Shown: positions 17,823 through 27,912, counted from the first letter of the stretch. The stretch: 64,000 nucleotides of DNA from Planctomycetota bacterium (GCA_003388505.1 QQVO01000076.1:124001-188000); one strand, 5' to 3'. A program made the numbers and translations. Notes: generated from the sequence alone by a model not told the origin.

Positions 17823-19262
17823 CTACGCCCACAGTTCGAACAGCGGGCTTCCGTGGGAGAGGCGCACTGGTTGGCCCTCTTGGGTGCGAAGGGTGGTGTC
17901 GGTGTCGATCCCCAGCAGATGATAAATCGTTGCGGAGAGGTCTTCCGGGGAGACCGGCCGTTCGACCGGATAGGCCGCCTGGGCGTCGGAGGCGCCGTAG
18001 ACCTGTCCCCCCGTGATGCCCGCGCCGGCGAGAACAACGGTGTTGCAGGGGGCCCAATGGTCGCGTCCCGCGTTGCCGTTGATCTTTGGCGTGCGCCCGA
18101 ATTCCGAGAGGCAGACAACGAGCGTTTCGTCGAGCAGGCCGCGCTCTTCGAGATCGAGCAACAACGCTGAGAAGCTGTGGTCCAGGCTGGGCAGCAGCGA
18201 GTTGCGGTGCTTGTTAAAATTGTCCGAGTGCGTGTCCCAATAGGCGTCGTCCCGTTCCCAGTTGACCGTTACCAGCGGAACGCCGGCTTGAATCAACCTT
18301 CGCCCCAGGAGGCAACCCTGCCCGAAGGGAGTTATGCCGAATCGGTCCCGGACCGAGTCCGATTCGCTCGAGACATCAAAAGCCCGCAGTGCCGCCGGTG
18401 ACGTCAGCAAGTCGAGGGCTTGTGACTGATAAGCTGAGAAGTCGTTGACGTTCGAGACCGTGCGGAACCGAGATGCGTCGCGTTCAAATTCCTCCAGCAG
18501 TCGTCCACGATCCACCAGCCGCTGACGGGAACCGGTCGACTCAAAGGGATGAAAGTCCTCCTCATCTGCATGCTGCGATATGAAGAGGGGATCGTGCTCC
18601 TTACCGAGGAAGCCTGCGAAAAAGCCGGGGAAGATGTGGTTGTTGGCGGAGACCTGATTGGCCGGCGCGTTGAGGCTCACAGCAGGCGGCAGACCACCCG
18701 GCGCGCGGGCCGCGCCGCGGAGATGGTGATTCATCACGCTGCCGAAGCAGGGAAAGTCGTCTGCTGCGTTCTGCGGATTGGTCTTCGGCCTCCGATGCCG
18801 CACGCCGGTCAGCATGTAGTGCATGGCGACCGTGTGCGTGTTGTCGGGATGCGTGACAGAGCGCAGCAGCGCATACCGATCGGCGATCGACGCCAGCCTG
18901 GGGATGTGCTCTCCGACGTGAGTGCCGGGGACGCTGGTTGCAATCGGCTGGAATTCGCCGCGGACTTCGCGGGGCGCTTCCGGTTTGAGATCCCACGTAT
19001 CCTGATGGGCCGGTGCTCCAAAGAGGAACAGAATGATGCACGACTTCGCCCGCCCGAAGGCATCCAGCCGGGGGGAGTCGGCCTGTTCCGATTCACGCGC
19101 CGCAAGCAGACCGGGCAGGCTGACGCCCATGCCGCCAACCGCGGTCAGCCCTCCCGCATGAAGCCACTGGCGGCGGGAGGAGCCGTTGATGACTCGTCGG
19201 ATGTGTTTGTCGCTGTGTGGCACGGTCAATGAAGCAATCTTCGGGCGATGGAACTGCGGCAC
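17823..19262 (-). CDS. DUF1501 exported protein, Tat signal
   Basis: A 479-residue DUF1501 protein. The Tat motif SSRRQWLHAGGLTAVGG near residue 28 precedes the hydrophobic core. Conserved blocks are CIILFLFGAPAHQDTWDLKP (replacing the usual GGPSH with GAPAH), GEHIPRLASIADRYALLRSV, GQGCLLGRRLIQAGVPLVTV, WDTHSDNF and LSEFGRTPKINGNAGRDHW. It is the first gene of the run with the racemase-type enzyme (109-base gap) and the second DUF1501 gene. The open frame begins at GTG 19262; GTG 19223 is an alternative that still includes the whole leader. It is divergent from the propeller gene at 19406. Confidence 0.88.
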   Translation of the reverse strand: MPQFHRPKIASLTVPHSDKHIRRVINGSSRRQWLHAGGLTAVGGMGVSLPGLLAARESEQADSPRLDAFGRAKSCIILFLFGAPAHQDTWDLKPEAPREVRGEFQPIATSVPGTHVGEHIPRLASIADRYALLRSVTHPDNTHTVAMHYMLTGVRHRRPKTNPQNAADDFPCFGSVMNHHLRGAARAPGGLPPAVSLNAPANQVSANNHIFPGFFAGFLGKEHDPLFISQHADEEDFHPFESTGSRQRLVDRGRLLEEFERDASRFRTVSNVNDFSAYQSQALDLLTSPAALRAFDVSSESDSVRDRFGITPFGQGCLLGRRLIQAGVPLVTVNWERDDAYWDTHSDNFNKHRNSLLPSLDHSFSALLLDLEERGLLDETLVVCLSEFGRTPKINGNAGRDHWAPCNTVVLAGAGITGGQVYGASDAQAAYPVERPVSPEDLSATIYHLLGIDTDTTLRTQEGQPVRLSHGSPLFELWA

Positions 19263-19405
19263 TCCGTCGCGCGGTTATGCTATCTGATTGAGCACTCGCT
19301 GTTGAAGCGTCATTCGCTCGCACTCAGTGGGCATTGTGGTTTGCTTGTCTTGCATCCTGCTTGCGCAACCTGCAGGATTGTCACCGGACGAATGGAGAAA
19401 CGACA

Positions 19406-21004
19406 ATGAAACGCACACTGCTGGCTGTCATGCTGGTCGCATGGCCGGGCTTCTCGACTGCTGAGGACGTCATCGAAATCGGCTCGCGCCGCGAACTGTT
19501 CGTCGACGAAGCGCTCGTCGATCGTCTTGCGGGTAATGCAACACTGCGGCTGCACCATCCGACACCGCAAGAGGTCGTGCTCGTTCACGACGAGCCATGG
19601 GAAGGCAGCGCGTCAGCATATCACAGTGTCTTTCGAGACGGCGATCGCTACCGGATGTATTACCGCGCCTGGCGGCTGACGATCGAATCGGGCCAGCTAC
19701 GCACAAACGCGAACAGTCTCTGCTACGCGGAGAGTCCCGACGGCCTCCACTGGGAAAAACCGCAACTGGGACTGCACGACTACGAGGGCAGCACCGCGAA
19801 CAACATCGTGATCTCCAGCGCAGCGGCCGCCGAGCAACAGGCGAGAATCGGCGGCCCCGCCGTGTTTCGCGACGACAGTCCGCATGCGCCGCCCGAAGCG
19901 CGGTACAAGGCGTTCCTCATTTCCCGCAGCCCGCTCGGCATGTGGCCCTACCAGTCGGCCGACGGCATTCATTTCTCCCCCATGACCGACGGTCCGACGA
20001 TCACCAATGGCGCATTCGATTCCCAGAACCTGGCGTTCTGGGATTCGGTCCGCGGCGAATACCGGGCCTACTGGCGGTACTTTACGGAGGGCGTCACCAA
20101 TAGTGAGACCTGGGCCCCCCAAGGCATTCGCGCCATTCGCACCGCCACGTCCCCGGATCTTGTGACATGGGAGAACGAAGCCGACCTCGCTTACGTCGAC
20201 TCTCCTCCCGAACAGTTGTACGAGAACGGGGTCGCGCCCTATCACCGGGCGCCGCACCTGTTGATCGGCTTCCCGGTGCGATATATCGATCGATCCAACA
20301 CACCGTCGTCGACCGAGAGCAAGGGGCGGGACACCGACGAGTCCGATCAGGCCCTGGACTGGCCCGCGTCCCTCCGCGCGCTGCCTGATTTCGAGAAGCG
20401 AAAGGCCCGCGCGGCATCCAGCGAACGCTACGGCACGGCGATCACCGAAGGCCTGTTCATGGCCAGCCGCGACGGCGTGACGTTCAAACGCTGGAATGAG
20501 GCCTTTCTGAGGCCGGGCATCGAACGCCCCGGAACCTGGAACTACGGGCAGCAGTTCGTCGCCTGGCATCCGGTCGAAACGCCCTCCCAACTTCCGGACG
20601 CGCCCAACGAACTCTCGTTTTACGCCACCGAAGACTACTGGACCGGCGAAGGCGGCACCTCCCTGCGGCGCTACTCACTTCGCTTGGACGGGTTCGTTTC
20701 AGCGAACGCCCCGATGAACGGCGGTGAACTGGTGACGAAGCCCTTCACATTCGCGGGACAGTCTCTCTCGCTCAACTTCGCAACCTCGGCGGCCGGGAGC
20801 CTGCGCGTCGAACTGCAGGATGCCGACGGAACCCCGCTGCCCGAGTTCACGCTCGACGACTGCGACGAACTCTTCGGCGACACACTCGATCGGACCGTCA
20901 CCTGGCAGGATCGCCGGGACGTGTCGTCTCTCGCCGGCACGCCCGTGCGTCTGCGTTTCGTCCTGCAAGACGCCGATCTGTTTTCGTTCCAGTTCCAGGA
21001 ATAG
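19406..21004 (+). CDS. Secreted GH43-like propeller protein with C-terminal beta domain
   Basis: A 532-residue exported protein. The signal peptide MKRTLLAVMLVAWPGFSTAED fixes the start at ATG 19406, with GGAGA 8-12 bases upstream. The propeller (about residues 25-420) has RYRMYYRAW, SLCYAESPDGLHWEKPQLG, YKAFLIS, SADGIHFSP, RAIRTATSPDLVTWEN and EGLFMASRDGVTFKRW, again one SxDGxxW-like motif per blade. The last 110 residues (GGELVTKPFTFAGQSLSLN to the end) form a beta-sandwich-like module commonly found after such propellers. Probably acts on extracellular polysaccharide; active-site residues not assigned. It heads a plus-strand run with the two sialidase-like genes. Confidence 0.8.
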   Translation: MKRTLLAVMLVAWPGFSTAEDVIEIGSRRELFVDEALVDRLAGNATLRLHHPTPQEVVLVHDEPWEGSASAYHSVFRDGDRYRMYYRAWRLTIESGQLRTNANSLCYAESPDGLHWEKPQLGLHDYEGSTANNIVISSAAAAEQQARIGGPAVFRDDSPHAPPEARYKAFLISRSPLGMWPYQSADGIHFSPMTDGPTITNGAFDSQNLAFWDSVRGEYRAYWRYFTEGVTNSETWAPQGIRAIRTATSPDLVTWENEADLAYVDSPPEQLYENGVAPYHRAPHLLIGFPVRYIDRSNTPSSTESKGRDTDESDQALDWPASLRALPDFEKRKARAASSERYGTAITEGLFMASRDGVTFKRWNEAFLRPGIERPGTWNYGQQFVAWHPVETPSQLPDAPNELSFYATEDYWTGEGGTSLRRYSLRLDGFVSANAPMNGGELVTKPFTFAGQSLSLNFATSAAGSLRVELQDADGTPLPEFTLDDCDELFGDTLDRTVTWQDRRDVSSLAGTPVRLRFVLQDADLFSFQFQE

Positions 21005-21082
21005 CAGAGTGCGGCATCTCACAATTGGGCCGTTTAGCCGCGACCCACAGGGGAGCGCTCGCTCGAAGTAAGGCCACACAAC

Positions 21083-22381
21083 ATGCCTGCACAGCAAACA
21101 TCCACACGGCGAACGTTTCTCCAGACGTCCCTTGTCCACAGCGTCTCCACCGTCGCCCTGCCCGCGGTTTTCAGCCGGTTCGCAGCAGCAGACGATCCGA
21201 AAACCGTTGCGACCCCTGAGTATCGGCTGTCGCGCGACGTGCCGACCCGGATGTACGACGGCCAGCGGTGCTGGTGTCATCCGCGGGCCGGCATTGTTCC
21301 CGCCGCCGGCGATGCCGGCGCACCGCGCGTCGTGATGACGATGAACACGCTCGACGTCTCGGGCAGCGACGTCTTTAAGAGCATGTACGATCTCCATACG
21401 AACGATCTGGGACAGACCTGGACGGAACCACGCGAAGCGCCCGGACTGGCGCTGCGATACGAAACGATCGACGACGAGCGGCGTCCCGTAGCGGCCAGCG
21501 ACTTCTGGCCCGGTTGGCATCAGCAGTCGAAAACTCTGCTGGGCATCGGACACACCGTCGTCTACACGCCGGACTGGCGCGTCGCGCACCCCCGGCCGCG
21601 CCACACCGCGTATGCGACGTACGATGCCGGAGAGGACCGCTGGTCAACCTGGCGAAAGCTGGAAATGCCGGCCGGAGAGAAATTCCACAACTCCGGCGCC
21701 GGTTGCGTGCAGCGATACGACCTCCAGGACGGAACGATCCTGCTGCCCCTTTACTTCAAGCCGCCCGATTCCAGTTCCCGCGTGACGGTGGCTCGATGCA
21801 CATTCGACGGCGAGACGCTCCATTTTGAAGAGCAAGGCAACGAACATGCGGTCGACGACGAAACCCGCGGGCTCCACGAACCGTCGCTCACGCGATTCGG
21901 AGACCAGTTCTTCCTGACGATTCGCAACGACGAGCAGGGCTATGTCACCCGCAGCAAGGACGGCCTCAATTACGAACCGATTCAGCCGTGGCGGTTCGAC
22001 GACGGCAAGGAACTCGGCAACTACAACACACAGCAGCATTGGGTCACGCACAGCGACGGCCTGTTCCTCGTCTACACGCGGCGAGGCGCCGACAACGATC
22101 ACGTGTTCCGGCACCGCGCCCCTCTGTTCATGGCCCAGGTCGATCCGGACAAGTTGCGCGTCATCCGCCAGACGGAACAGATCCTCGTTCCCGAACGCGG
22201 CGCCCGCCTGGGCAACTTCGGCGTGACCCAGGTCAACGAGAACGAGACCTGGGTCACCGTGGCGGAATGGATGCAGACCTGGGGACCGAATTACATCCTC
22301 CCGGTCGATAACGAATACGGAAGCGACGGAAGCGTCTACGTCGCCCGGATTCACTGGTCCCGGCCGAACCGAAACATGTAA
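21083..22381 (+). CDS. Tat-exported sialidase-like (BNR) propeller protein
   Basis: A 432-residue protein with the Tat-type leader [22 protein letters not shown] and cleavage near AAADDP. The mature region is a sialidase/neuraminidase-superfamily propeller with blade motifs [49 protein letters not shown] and [13 protein letters not shown]. True sialidases have an arginine triad, which I could not assign, so the activity may be on another sugar. It begins 78 bases after the GH43-like gene and ends 38 bases before the next sialidase-like gene, which suggests co-expression. Confidence 0.78.
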   Translation: MPAQQTSTRRTFLQTSLVHSVSTVALPAVFSRFAAADDPKTVATPEYRLSRDVPTRMYDGQRCWCHPRAGIVPAAGDAGAPRVVMTMNTLDVSGSDVFKSMYDLHTNDLGQTWTEPREAPGLALRYETIDDERRPVAASDFWPGWHQQSKTLLGIGHTVVYTPDWRVAHPRPRHTAYATYDAGEDRWSTWRKLEMPAGEKFHNSGAGCVQRYDLQDGTILLPLYFKPPDSSSRVTVARCTFDGETLHFEEQGNEHAVDDETRGLHEPSLTRFGDQFFLTIRNDEQGYVTRSKDGLNYEPIQPWRFDDGKELGNYNTQQHWVTHSDGLFLVYTRRGADNDHVFRHRAPLFMAQVDPDKLRVIRQTEQILVPERGARLGNFGVTQVNENETWVTVAEWMQTWGPNYILPVDNEYGSDGSVYVARIHWSRPNRNM

Positions 22382-22419
22382 CCTCGCCAGCGGCGACTTC
22401 GCACATTGAGATCATCATT

Positions 22420-24021
22420 ATGCATCAACATACGACAATTGCCGTCTGCCTGTTCTGGTGCGGAGTCACCCTCACGGCGGCGGCGGCCGAAGTCACGGAA
22501 ATCGACCTCGCTGTTGCCGACGCGGCCGCGAGTTGGAAGTTCACCGAACCGACCGGAACGCTGCAAGACGGGGAGCTGGTCTTCGACGGCCGCAAGGAGA
22601 TGTCGCGCGGCTTCTACCTTCCCCTGGAATGGCAGAACGCGGCGCTCGAAGCCGATTTTCTCGTCGAGCCGGCGGCAGACGGCGTCCTGGCCTGTGGTTT
22701 CGTCGTCCGCGTTCAGGATTCCGCCACGTACTACTACGTGCACTTCGACCGGACGCAGGCGATCCTCGTGAAGTCGAGCGTCGACAGTTCGTGGACGGAG
22801 ATCAAACGGGTCAGCGGGCTCGACAAGCCGGCCGGCGAGTGGCATCGCGGCCGGATCGAATGCGAAGGGGACACCCTCAAGGTCTCGCTTAACGGCAAGC
22901 TGCTCTACGAAGCAACCGACGCCGGCATCTCGGAGGCGGGACGAATCGGGTTCTACGCGAATCAGGGCATTGCGCATGTGAAGAACATCCGCATCGAGGG
23001 AGACGCGTCGCCTGCGGAGGATGAGTTTCGCATTCCTCAAAAGCCCTACCTCATCGTCTGCGCCGACGCCGGCGCTGGAGCCTACGAAGCGTTTCCCGAC
23101 GTCTGCCGGCTCAAGGACGGACGGTTGATGGCGGTCTTCTACGCCGGTTACGGACACGTCTCATTGCCCAACGACCAGTTGCCCAGCGGCGGCCGCATCA
23201 GTTATTGCACGTCGGACGACGAGGGCCTCACCTGGTCCGAAGCGGAAACTCTGTACGACGGTCCCGACGACGACCGCGATCCGTCGATCGTCCAACTCGA
23301 AAACGGCCGCTTGATCTGCAACTACTTCTCCCTCCGCAAGACGAACGAACAGGGTAAACCGTGGATCGGCCTCGGGACATGGGAGGTCCATTCGAACGAT
23401 CTGGGCCGGACCTGGAGCGAGCCCCGGCAGATTGCAGACGACTATTACTGCAGTTCGCCGATCCGCCAACTGTCCGACGGACGTCTGATCCTCGGCCTCT
23501 ACGCCGAAGGGGACGGCACCGCCTTCGGGGCCGTCGCCTACAGCGACGACGGCGGCGAGACGTGGAGCAAACCGGTCGACATCGACAACGGCGGCACGCG
23601 GCTTGACGCGGAAACCGACGTCATTGAGTTGAAAGACGGCACGCTCTACGCCGCTCAAAGGCCGCAAATGGCCTACTCAGTCTCCAAAGACCGTGGAGAG
23701 ACCTGGAGCGTTTCCAGGCCGATCGGCTTCCCCGGCCACTGCCCCTATTTCCATCGCACCACCGACGACATCATTCTCCTGGCTCACCGCGTCCCCTCCA
23801 CCAGCCTGCACTACAGCACCGATGAATGCGAGACCTGGAGCGAGAACGTCCTGGTCGACACCGTCGGCGGGGCGTATCCGTCCATGGTCAATCTCGAGGA
23901 CGGCAGCGTGCTGATCGTCTACTACGAGGAAGGGGGAGGCTCCAGCATCCGCGCAAGACGCCTGCGAGCGACGAGGGACGGAATCGAATGGCTTTCGCCG
24001 GATGGTACGCCCCTGGATTGA
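22420..24021 (+). CDS. Secreted sialidase-like protein with N-terminal concanavalin-type domain
   Basis: A 533-residue exported protein. A signal peptide (about residues 1-23, ending TAAAAE) is followed by a jelly-roll domain (about 25-195) with GVLACGFVVRVQDSATYYYVHFD and IGFYANQGIAHVKNIRIEG, like the DUF1080/LamG class. The sialidase propeller (about 205-530) has five Asp-box motifs: SDDEGLTW, SNDLGRTW, SDDGGETW, SKDRGETW and STDECETW. Conserved blade starts such as DPSIVQLENGRLIC and SPIRQLSDGRLILGLY are also present. Probably attacks an external glycan; the lectin-like module may bind it. It is the third gene of the plus-strand hydrolase run. Confidence 0.85.
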   Translation: MHQHTTIAVCLFWCGVTLTAAAAEVTEIDLAVADAAASWKFTEPTGTLQDGELVFDGRKEMSRGFYLPLEWQNAALEADFLVEPAADGVLACGFVVRVQDSATYYYVHFDRTQAILVKSSVDSSWTEIKRVSGLDKPAGEWHRGRIECEGDTLKVSLNGKLLYEATDAGISEAGRIGFYANQGIAHVKNIRIEGDASPAEDEFRIPQKPYLIVCADAGAGAYEAFPDVCRLKDGRLMAVFYAGYGHVSLPNDQLPSGGRISYCTSDDEGLTWSEAETLYDGPDDDRDPSIVQLENGRLICNYFSLRKTNEQGKPWIGLGTWEVHSNDLGRTWSEPRQIADDYYCSSPIRQLSDGRLILGLYAEGDGTAFGAVAYSDDGGETWSKPVDIDNGGTRLDAETDVIELKDGTLYAAQRPQMAYSVSKDRGETWSVSRPIGFPGHCPYFHRTTDDIILLAHRVPSTSLHYSTDECETWSENVLVDTVGGAYPSMVNLEDGSVLIVYYEEGGGSSIRARRLRATRDGIEWLSPDGTPLD

Positions 24022-24046
24022 CCGTGCGCCATCGCTCCGCAGCAAT

Positions 24047-24946
24047 CTAATCGGACTCCGGTGAATACCCCGCGTCGGCGTATTTGTCCAGGAACGCAAG
24101 GAAACGCTCGGTGGCCGGGTCGTCCGGTTTGCCGAGGTCGTTGTTCAGCCGGCTGTGGTTGCTGTCCCCCTTGCCGTACGTCGTCACCGGAATGCCCGCT
24201 TCCGCGAGCACCTCTTCCAGGCGCCCGGCCTGCGCCCTCGTGTCGGCGTTTCCCGGAAAATAGAGAATCAGGAACGGCGGAATGCCTTTGTCTTCCGCCA
24301 CGTGGGTGACGGCCGAAAAATCAACGTGCTTCTCCGGGTCGTTCCCGAACTTCTGCCGGTGCCCGAAGGTGAACATCTTCCCCCCGTAGAGCATCTGGCG
24401 AAGTTCGGCCGTCATGATGATCTTGGGGATGTCGTACGTGTCGCCGTCGACCGGAATGCAGCCCCGCAGCACCTCGAACGAAACGCCGACTTCCTTCAGA
24501 TAGCGGTCGTCGATGCAGATCAACGCCGCGAGTTGAGCGCCCGCAGAGTGCCCGCCGACGAAGATGCGGTTCGGATCGCCGCCGTATTCAGAGATGTTGT
24601 CGTGCACCCAGCCGAACGCCTTGGCGACGTCGCGGATCAGCGCATCCATTTCCACGTCCGGCAGCAAACGGTAGTTGGTTGAGACAAACACAAATCCCCT
24701 CTCCGTCAGGATCTTGGGCTTCAGCGCCACGTCGCTCTTGTCGCCGACCTGCCATCCCCCGCCGTGGATCCAGAACATCACCGGCAGCGGCTCGTCCGCC
24801 GGTTCGTCCGGCGTGTAGACGTCGAGCACCTGCCGTTCGTGCCCGTTCTCGACGTACGGGATGTCGGCCGTCAGTTTCTCTGCCGCAGCGGGCGCGGACA
24901 GTGCGAGCAACAGAATGCAAAACGCAATGGCAGTTCGAACGGACAT
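24047..24946 (-). CDS. Exported alpha/beta-hydrolase, esterase/lipase (BD-FAE-like)
   Basis: A 299-residue secreted esterase. The signal peptide [24 protein letters not shown] sets the start at ATG 24946. It has the oxyanion-hole WIHGGGW motif, [10 protein letters not shown], the nucleophile elbow [11 protein letters not shown] and the late [13 protein letters not shown] supplying the catalytic histidine. This layout matches feruloyl/acetyl-xylan esterase-like enzymes that remove acyl groups from polysaccharides; the exact substrate is unknown. It converges on the sialidase-like gene with a 25-base gap and fits the glycan-degrading character of the island. Confidence 0.85.
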   Translation of the reverse strand: MSVRTAIAFCILLLALSAPAAAEKLTADIPYVENGHERQVLDVYTPDEPADEPLPVMFWIHGGGWQVGDKSDVALKPKILTERGFVFVSTNYRLLPDVEMDALIRDVAKAFGWVHDNISEYGGDPNRIFVGGHSAGAQLAALICIDDRYLKEVGVSFEVLRGCIPVDGDTYDIPKIIMTAELRQMLYGGKMFTFGHRQKFGNDPEKHVDFSAVTHVAEDKGIPPFLILYFPGNADTRAQAGRLEEVLAEAGIPVTTYGKGDSNHSRLNNDLGKPDDPATERFLAFLDKYADAGYSPESD

Positions 24947-25339
24947 CGTGCGGCCTCTTGGCTGGAAATTCGTCATGTGACGGTTCGCTACGATCGATTC
25001 AGATCGCATAACCGGCATTCTGACCGGCTCAAAGCAGAAAGGGAATCACGCCGCCCCCCCGCATGCATCGATTGATGAACAACGTCGCATCATCGATCAG
25101 GTCGCAAACACTGGGAGAACAGACCGCCGGACGGCCAAACGAGACACGCAACATCGTTTCCGTTGGACCAGGCCCGGACGCGGGTGTAATGTGGACCGTG
25201 CAGCGGATTCCATTCGACGTCCGGAGCGTTGATTCCTGTCCGCTGCACGATCAAGAAAACTTCACTCCGCCCCACAACGGACAGAGCGTGCCGGGCGTCC
25301 TCGCAAACGAAACCAGAGTCAAGGTGAAGTGCCGCGGCT
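24947..25339. other. Divergent intergenic region, nothing recognised
   Basis: This separates the esterase (minus) from the exporter operon (plus) and should hold both promoters. No repeat, hairpin or coding signal could be supported. Confidence 0.4.
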
Positions 25340-26524
25340 ATGAAAACAGTGCTCCAATGCGCCTTGCTTGTTTTTTGCGTGCTCCTCGGGAACCTGCTGG
25401 TGGAACCCTGGGGTTGGAGCGTGTGGGAAATGATCTCTCCCGCGCCCGACGACGCCCCGCCCCCGCCGGCCGAACCCGACGAGCGCAGCCGTGAGCTGCG
25501 CGTGCTGGGCCGCCTGACTCCCACCCACGGGATCATCAACCTCAGTGCAACGCCCGGCGACCGGCTCAAGTCGCTGAACGTCAGTGAAGGCGACCAGGTA
25601 CAAGCCGGGACGCAACTCGCGACGCTCGAAAGCGAGACGCTGCGACAGCTCGAGGTCGAGGCGGCCGAAGAACAGTTGGCGCAGGCGACCGCTCTCAGAG
25701 ACGCAGAAATCAAGGCCGCCGAAGCGCGTCTCCGCGCGTCGGAAAAAGCCCTCGAGCAGGCCCAGGCGAAGAACCCGCAACTCGAACAGCAGAAAAGGCA
25801 GGTTGAACTCGCCGCGCTCAACCTGGCCCAGGCCGAAGCGGATCTCAAACGCGTGCAGGAACTTCGCGCGGACCTGGTCGCCGTGCAGGAACAGGAACAA
25901 CTCGAACTGCTCGTCGAGAAGGCCCGCATCGAGAAGACCGCCGCTGAGACCGCGCTGGACCAGTTGCAGCAGGCAGACGAATTTCAGTTGCAGACGGCCC
26001 GGTCGGAATACGAGGTGGCGTTGGCCGGGCTCGATCAGGTGAAGACTCTCCGTCGGATTGAGCCCTACGAGGCGAAACTCAAGCTGGCGCAATACCAGCA
26101 TGACCAGACGATCCTCACAGCCCCCAGCGACGGAACGATCCTCGCCATCCCGACCAGGCCGGGCGAGTCCGTCACACCCGAGCCGATCCTGCAGATGGCC
26201 GACACGAGCGAGATGAGTTGCATCGCGGAAGTCCACAAATCCGCCGTCGATTCCCTGTCGGTGGGACAACGCGTCCGCATCGAAAGCGACGCCTTCGAGG
26301 GCAGGCAGGTCGCCGGGGAGATTGTCCGCATCGGCAACCAGGTCGATCCGCCGCAGTTGCGGAATCTCGACCCACTGGCGCCGCAGAACCGCCATGTCGT
26401 TGAAGTCCTTATCAACATCGATGAAGGCGTCGCGAACGTTTCGAACCTGATCGATCTCCAGGTCGACGTCGTCATTCTGCCCAGGGAATCGCACGACGGC
26501 GAAACCGGAGACGATGCGCAGTAG
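25340..26524 (+). CDS. HlyD/DevB-type membrane fusion protein of an ABC exporter
   Basis: A 394-residue periplasmic adaptor anchored by one N-terminal membrane segment (about residues 5-22), followed by a proline-rich spacer. The lipoyl/barrel-sandwich halves are at about 60-95 (VLGRLTP..VNVSEGDQVQAG-like) and 255-295 (LTAPSDGTILAIPTRPGESV). Between them is a long coiled-coil hairpin (about 95-245) full of Glu, Ala, Gln and Leu. The beta-barrel region (295-360) ends with DLQVDVVILPRE. It is the first gene of a run with two DevC/FtsX-like permeases and an ATPase, the DevBCA/MacB-type arrangement, and would link the inner-membrane pump to the TolC-like protein encoded convergently. Confidence 0.9.
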   Translation: MKTVLQCALLVFCVLLGNLLVEPWGWSVWEMISPAPDDAPPPPAEPDERSRELRVLGRLTPTHGIINLSATPGDRLKSLNVSEGDQVQAGTQLATLESETLRQLEVEAAEEQLAQATALRDAEIKAAEARLRASEKALEQAQAKNPQLEQQKRQVELAALNLAQAEADLKRVQELRADLVAVQEQEQLELLVEKARIEKTAAETALDQLQQADEFQLQTARSEYEVALAGLDQVKTLRRIEPYEAKLKLAQYQHDQTILTAPSDGTILAIPTRPGESVTPEPILQMADTSEMSCIAEVHKSAVDSLSVGQRVRIESDAFEGRQVAGEIVRIGNQVDPPQLRNLDPLAPQNRHVVEVLINIDEGVANVSNLIDLQVDVVILPRESHDGETGDDAQ

Positions 26525-26595
26525 TCGCTCGTCAGTTGCAGATTTTCGGCTGGAGCGGTTCGTGCGGGTTCGCGGTGCAGCCAACCCGAAAAAAA

Positions 26596-26613
26596 GCCCT
26601 CACAGGGCACGAG
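26596..26613 (+). promoter_or_regulatory. GCCCT-hairpin upstream of the first permease gene
   Basis: GCCCT-CAC-AGGGC (26596-26608) followed by ACGAG, 14 bases before ATG 26627. Same structure and flank as 9237-9255. Confidence 0.45.
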
Positions 26614-26626
26614 AAAGAATCAGCCA

Positions 26627-27784
26627 ATGCCGGCGCCGCTCGGCCTGAAGAATCTGATGCACAACGGCCGCCGCACCCTCGTGGCGACCGCCGGCGTGAC
26701 GTTTGCCGTCGCTCTGATGTTCCTGCAGTTGGGGTTTCTGCAGACGGCCGAAACCACCGCGACCACCGTCTACAAGCCGTTGAAATTCGATGTCTGCCTG
26801 ATCTCGAAAGACTATCACTTCGCGGCGGATGCCCGCAGCGTGCCGAGGTTTCGCCTCTACGAGGCCGCCTCGGTTCCCGGCGTACAGGAAGCGCAGCCCC
26901 TCAACGTCGGAATCAATCAATGGCGAAACCCCCATAATGGAGAAGCCAGCCCGGTGATGGTGCTCGGCGTCGATCCGACATCCGAGATCTTCGCCAGCCT
27001 GGCGTCTGCCGAGGAGTTCGCGCTGTTGACCGCTCCGCATTACATCCTGATCGACAGTCAGACCAGACCGGAATTGGGCCCGGCCGCGGGCGACCGCTTC
27101 GGGCCGGCTGACGCCGGCCGCGAAATCGAACTCGGAATCCGCACCGTTCGCATCCGCGGAACATTCGTCCTGGGCGCCGGTTTCGCCGCAGCCGGCGCCG
27201 TGCTCACCTCGGATTCCGGCTTCGGCTACCTCTTTCCGGGACATTCGGACGACTCCATGAGTGTCGGACTGTTGCGCCTCGAACCGGACGCCGACGCCCC
27301 GCGGGTGGCGCGTCAGATCAACGCCCTGCTCGATGACGAAGACGTTCTCGTCCTGACGAAGGAGCAGATCCTGGAGCGGGAAAGCGACCGCTGGGTCGAA
27401 CAGACGTCCTACGGAATCATCTTCCGGTTGGGGTGTTTCATCGCGTTTCTCGTCGGGACCGGAATCGTCTACCAGATCCTCTCCAGCGACGTCGCGAACC
27501 ATCGGGCCGAATACGCAACCCTCCGCGCGATCGGATACCGGAATTCCTATATCAACCTCGTCGTCTTGCAGCAGGCGATCGCCCTGGCCGTGCTGGGAAC
27601 CATCCCCGGCATCGGCGTCGCGTTCCTGCTGTATACCCTCACGGCGCGTCAGGCGCGGATTCCAATCTCGCTCACGACGACGAACGTCCTCGTCGTGGTC
27701 GGCCTGACGCTCGCCATGTGTCTCGTTTCCGGCCTGATCGCCTTGCGAAAAGTCCGGCAGGCCGACCCGGCCGATCTGTTCTAA
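26627..27784 (+). CDS. DevC/FtsX-like ABC permease, first of two
   Basis: A 385-residue inner-membrane subunit with the four-helix FtsX/MacB layout. Helix 1 is at about residues 18-38 (VATAGVTFAVALMFLQLGFLQ), a large periplasmic domain spans about 40-265, then three helices lie at about 268-290, 315-340 and 350-372. The C-terminus RKVRQADPADLF is typical of DevC. The signature ATLRAIGYRNSYINLVVLQQA corresponds to the coupling helix region. The second permease has the same length and matching ends, so the pump is probably a heterodimer. The 102-base gap before it carries the GCCCT hairpin. Confidence 0.88.
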   Translation: MPAPLGLKNLMHNGRRTLVATAGVTFAVALMFLQLGFLQTAETTATTVYKPLKFDVCLISKDYHFAADARSVPRFRLYEAASVPGVQEAQPLNVGINQWRNPHNGEASPVMVLGVDPTSEIFASLASAEEFALLTAPHYILIDSQTRPELGPAAGDRFGPADAGREIELGIRTVRIRGTFVLGAGFAAAGAVLTSDSGFGYLFPGHSDDSMSVGLLRLEPDADAPRVARQINALLDDEDVLVLTKEQILERESDRWVEQTSYGIIFRLGCFIAFLVGTGIVYQILSSDVANHRAEYATLRAIGYRNSYINLVVLQQAIALAVLGTIPGIGVAFLLYTLTARQARIPISLTTTNVLVVVGLTLAMCLVSGLIALRKVRQADPADLF

Positions 27785-27912
27785 CCCCTCAAAACCGCCC
27801 GCCGGGTGAGCATCAACCGTCAATGTCGCACTCAAGACCCGACAACTGACGTGCGGTAAGTCGCGGATCGCCCCTCTTGTCAAGATCGAATGCAACCATT
27901 GAGACAGCCTCA

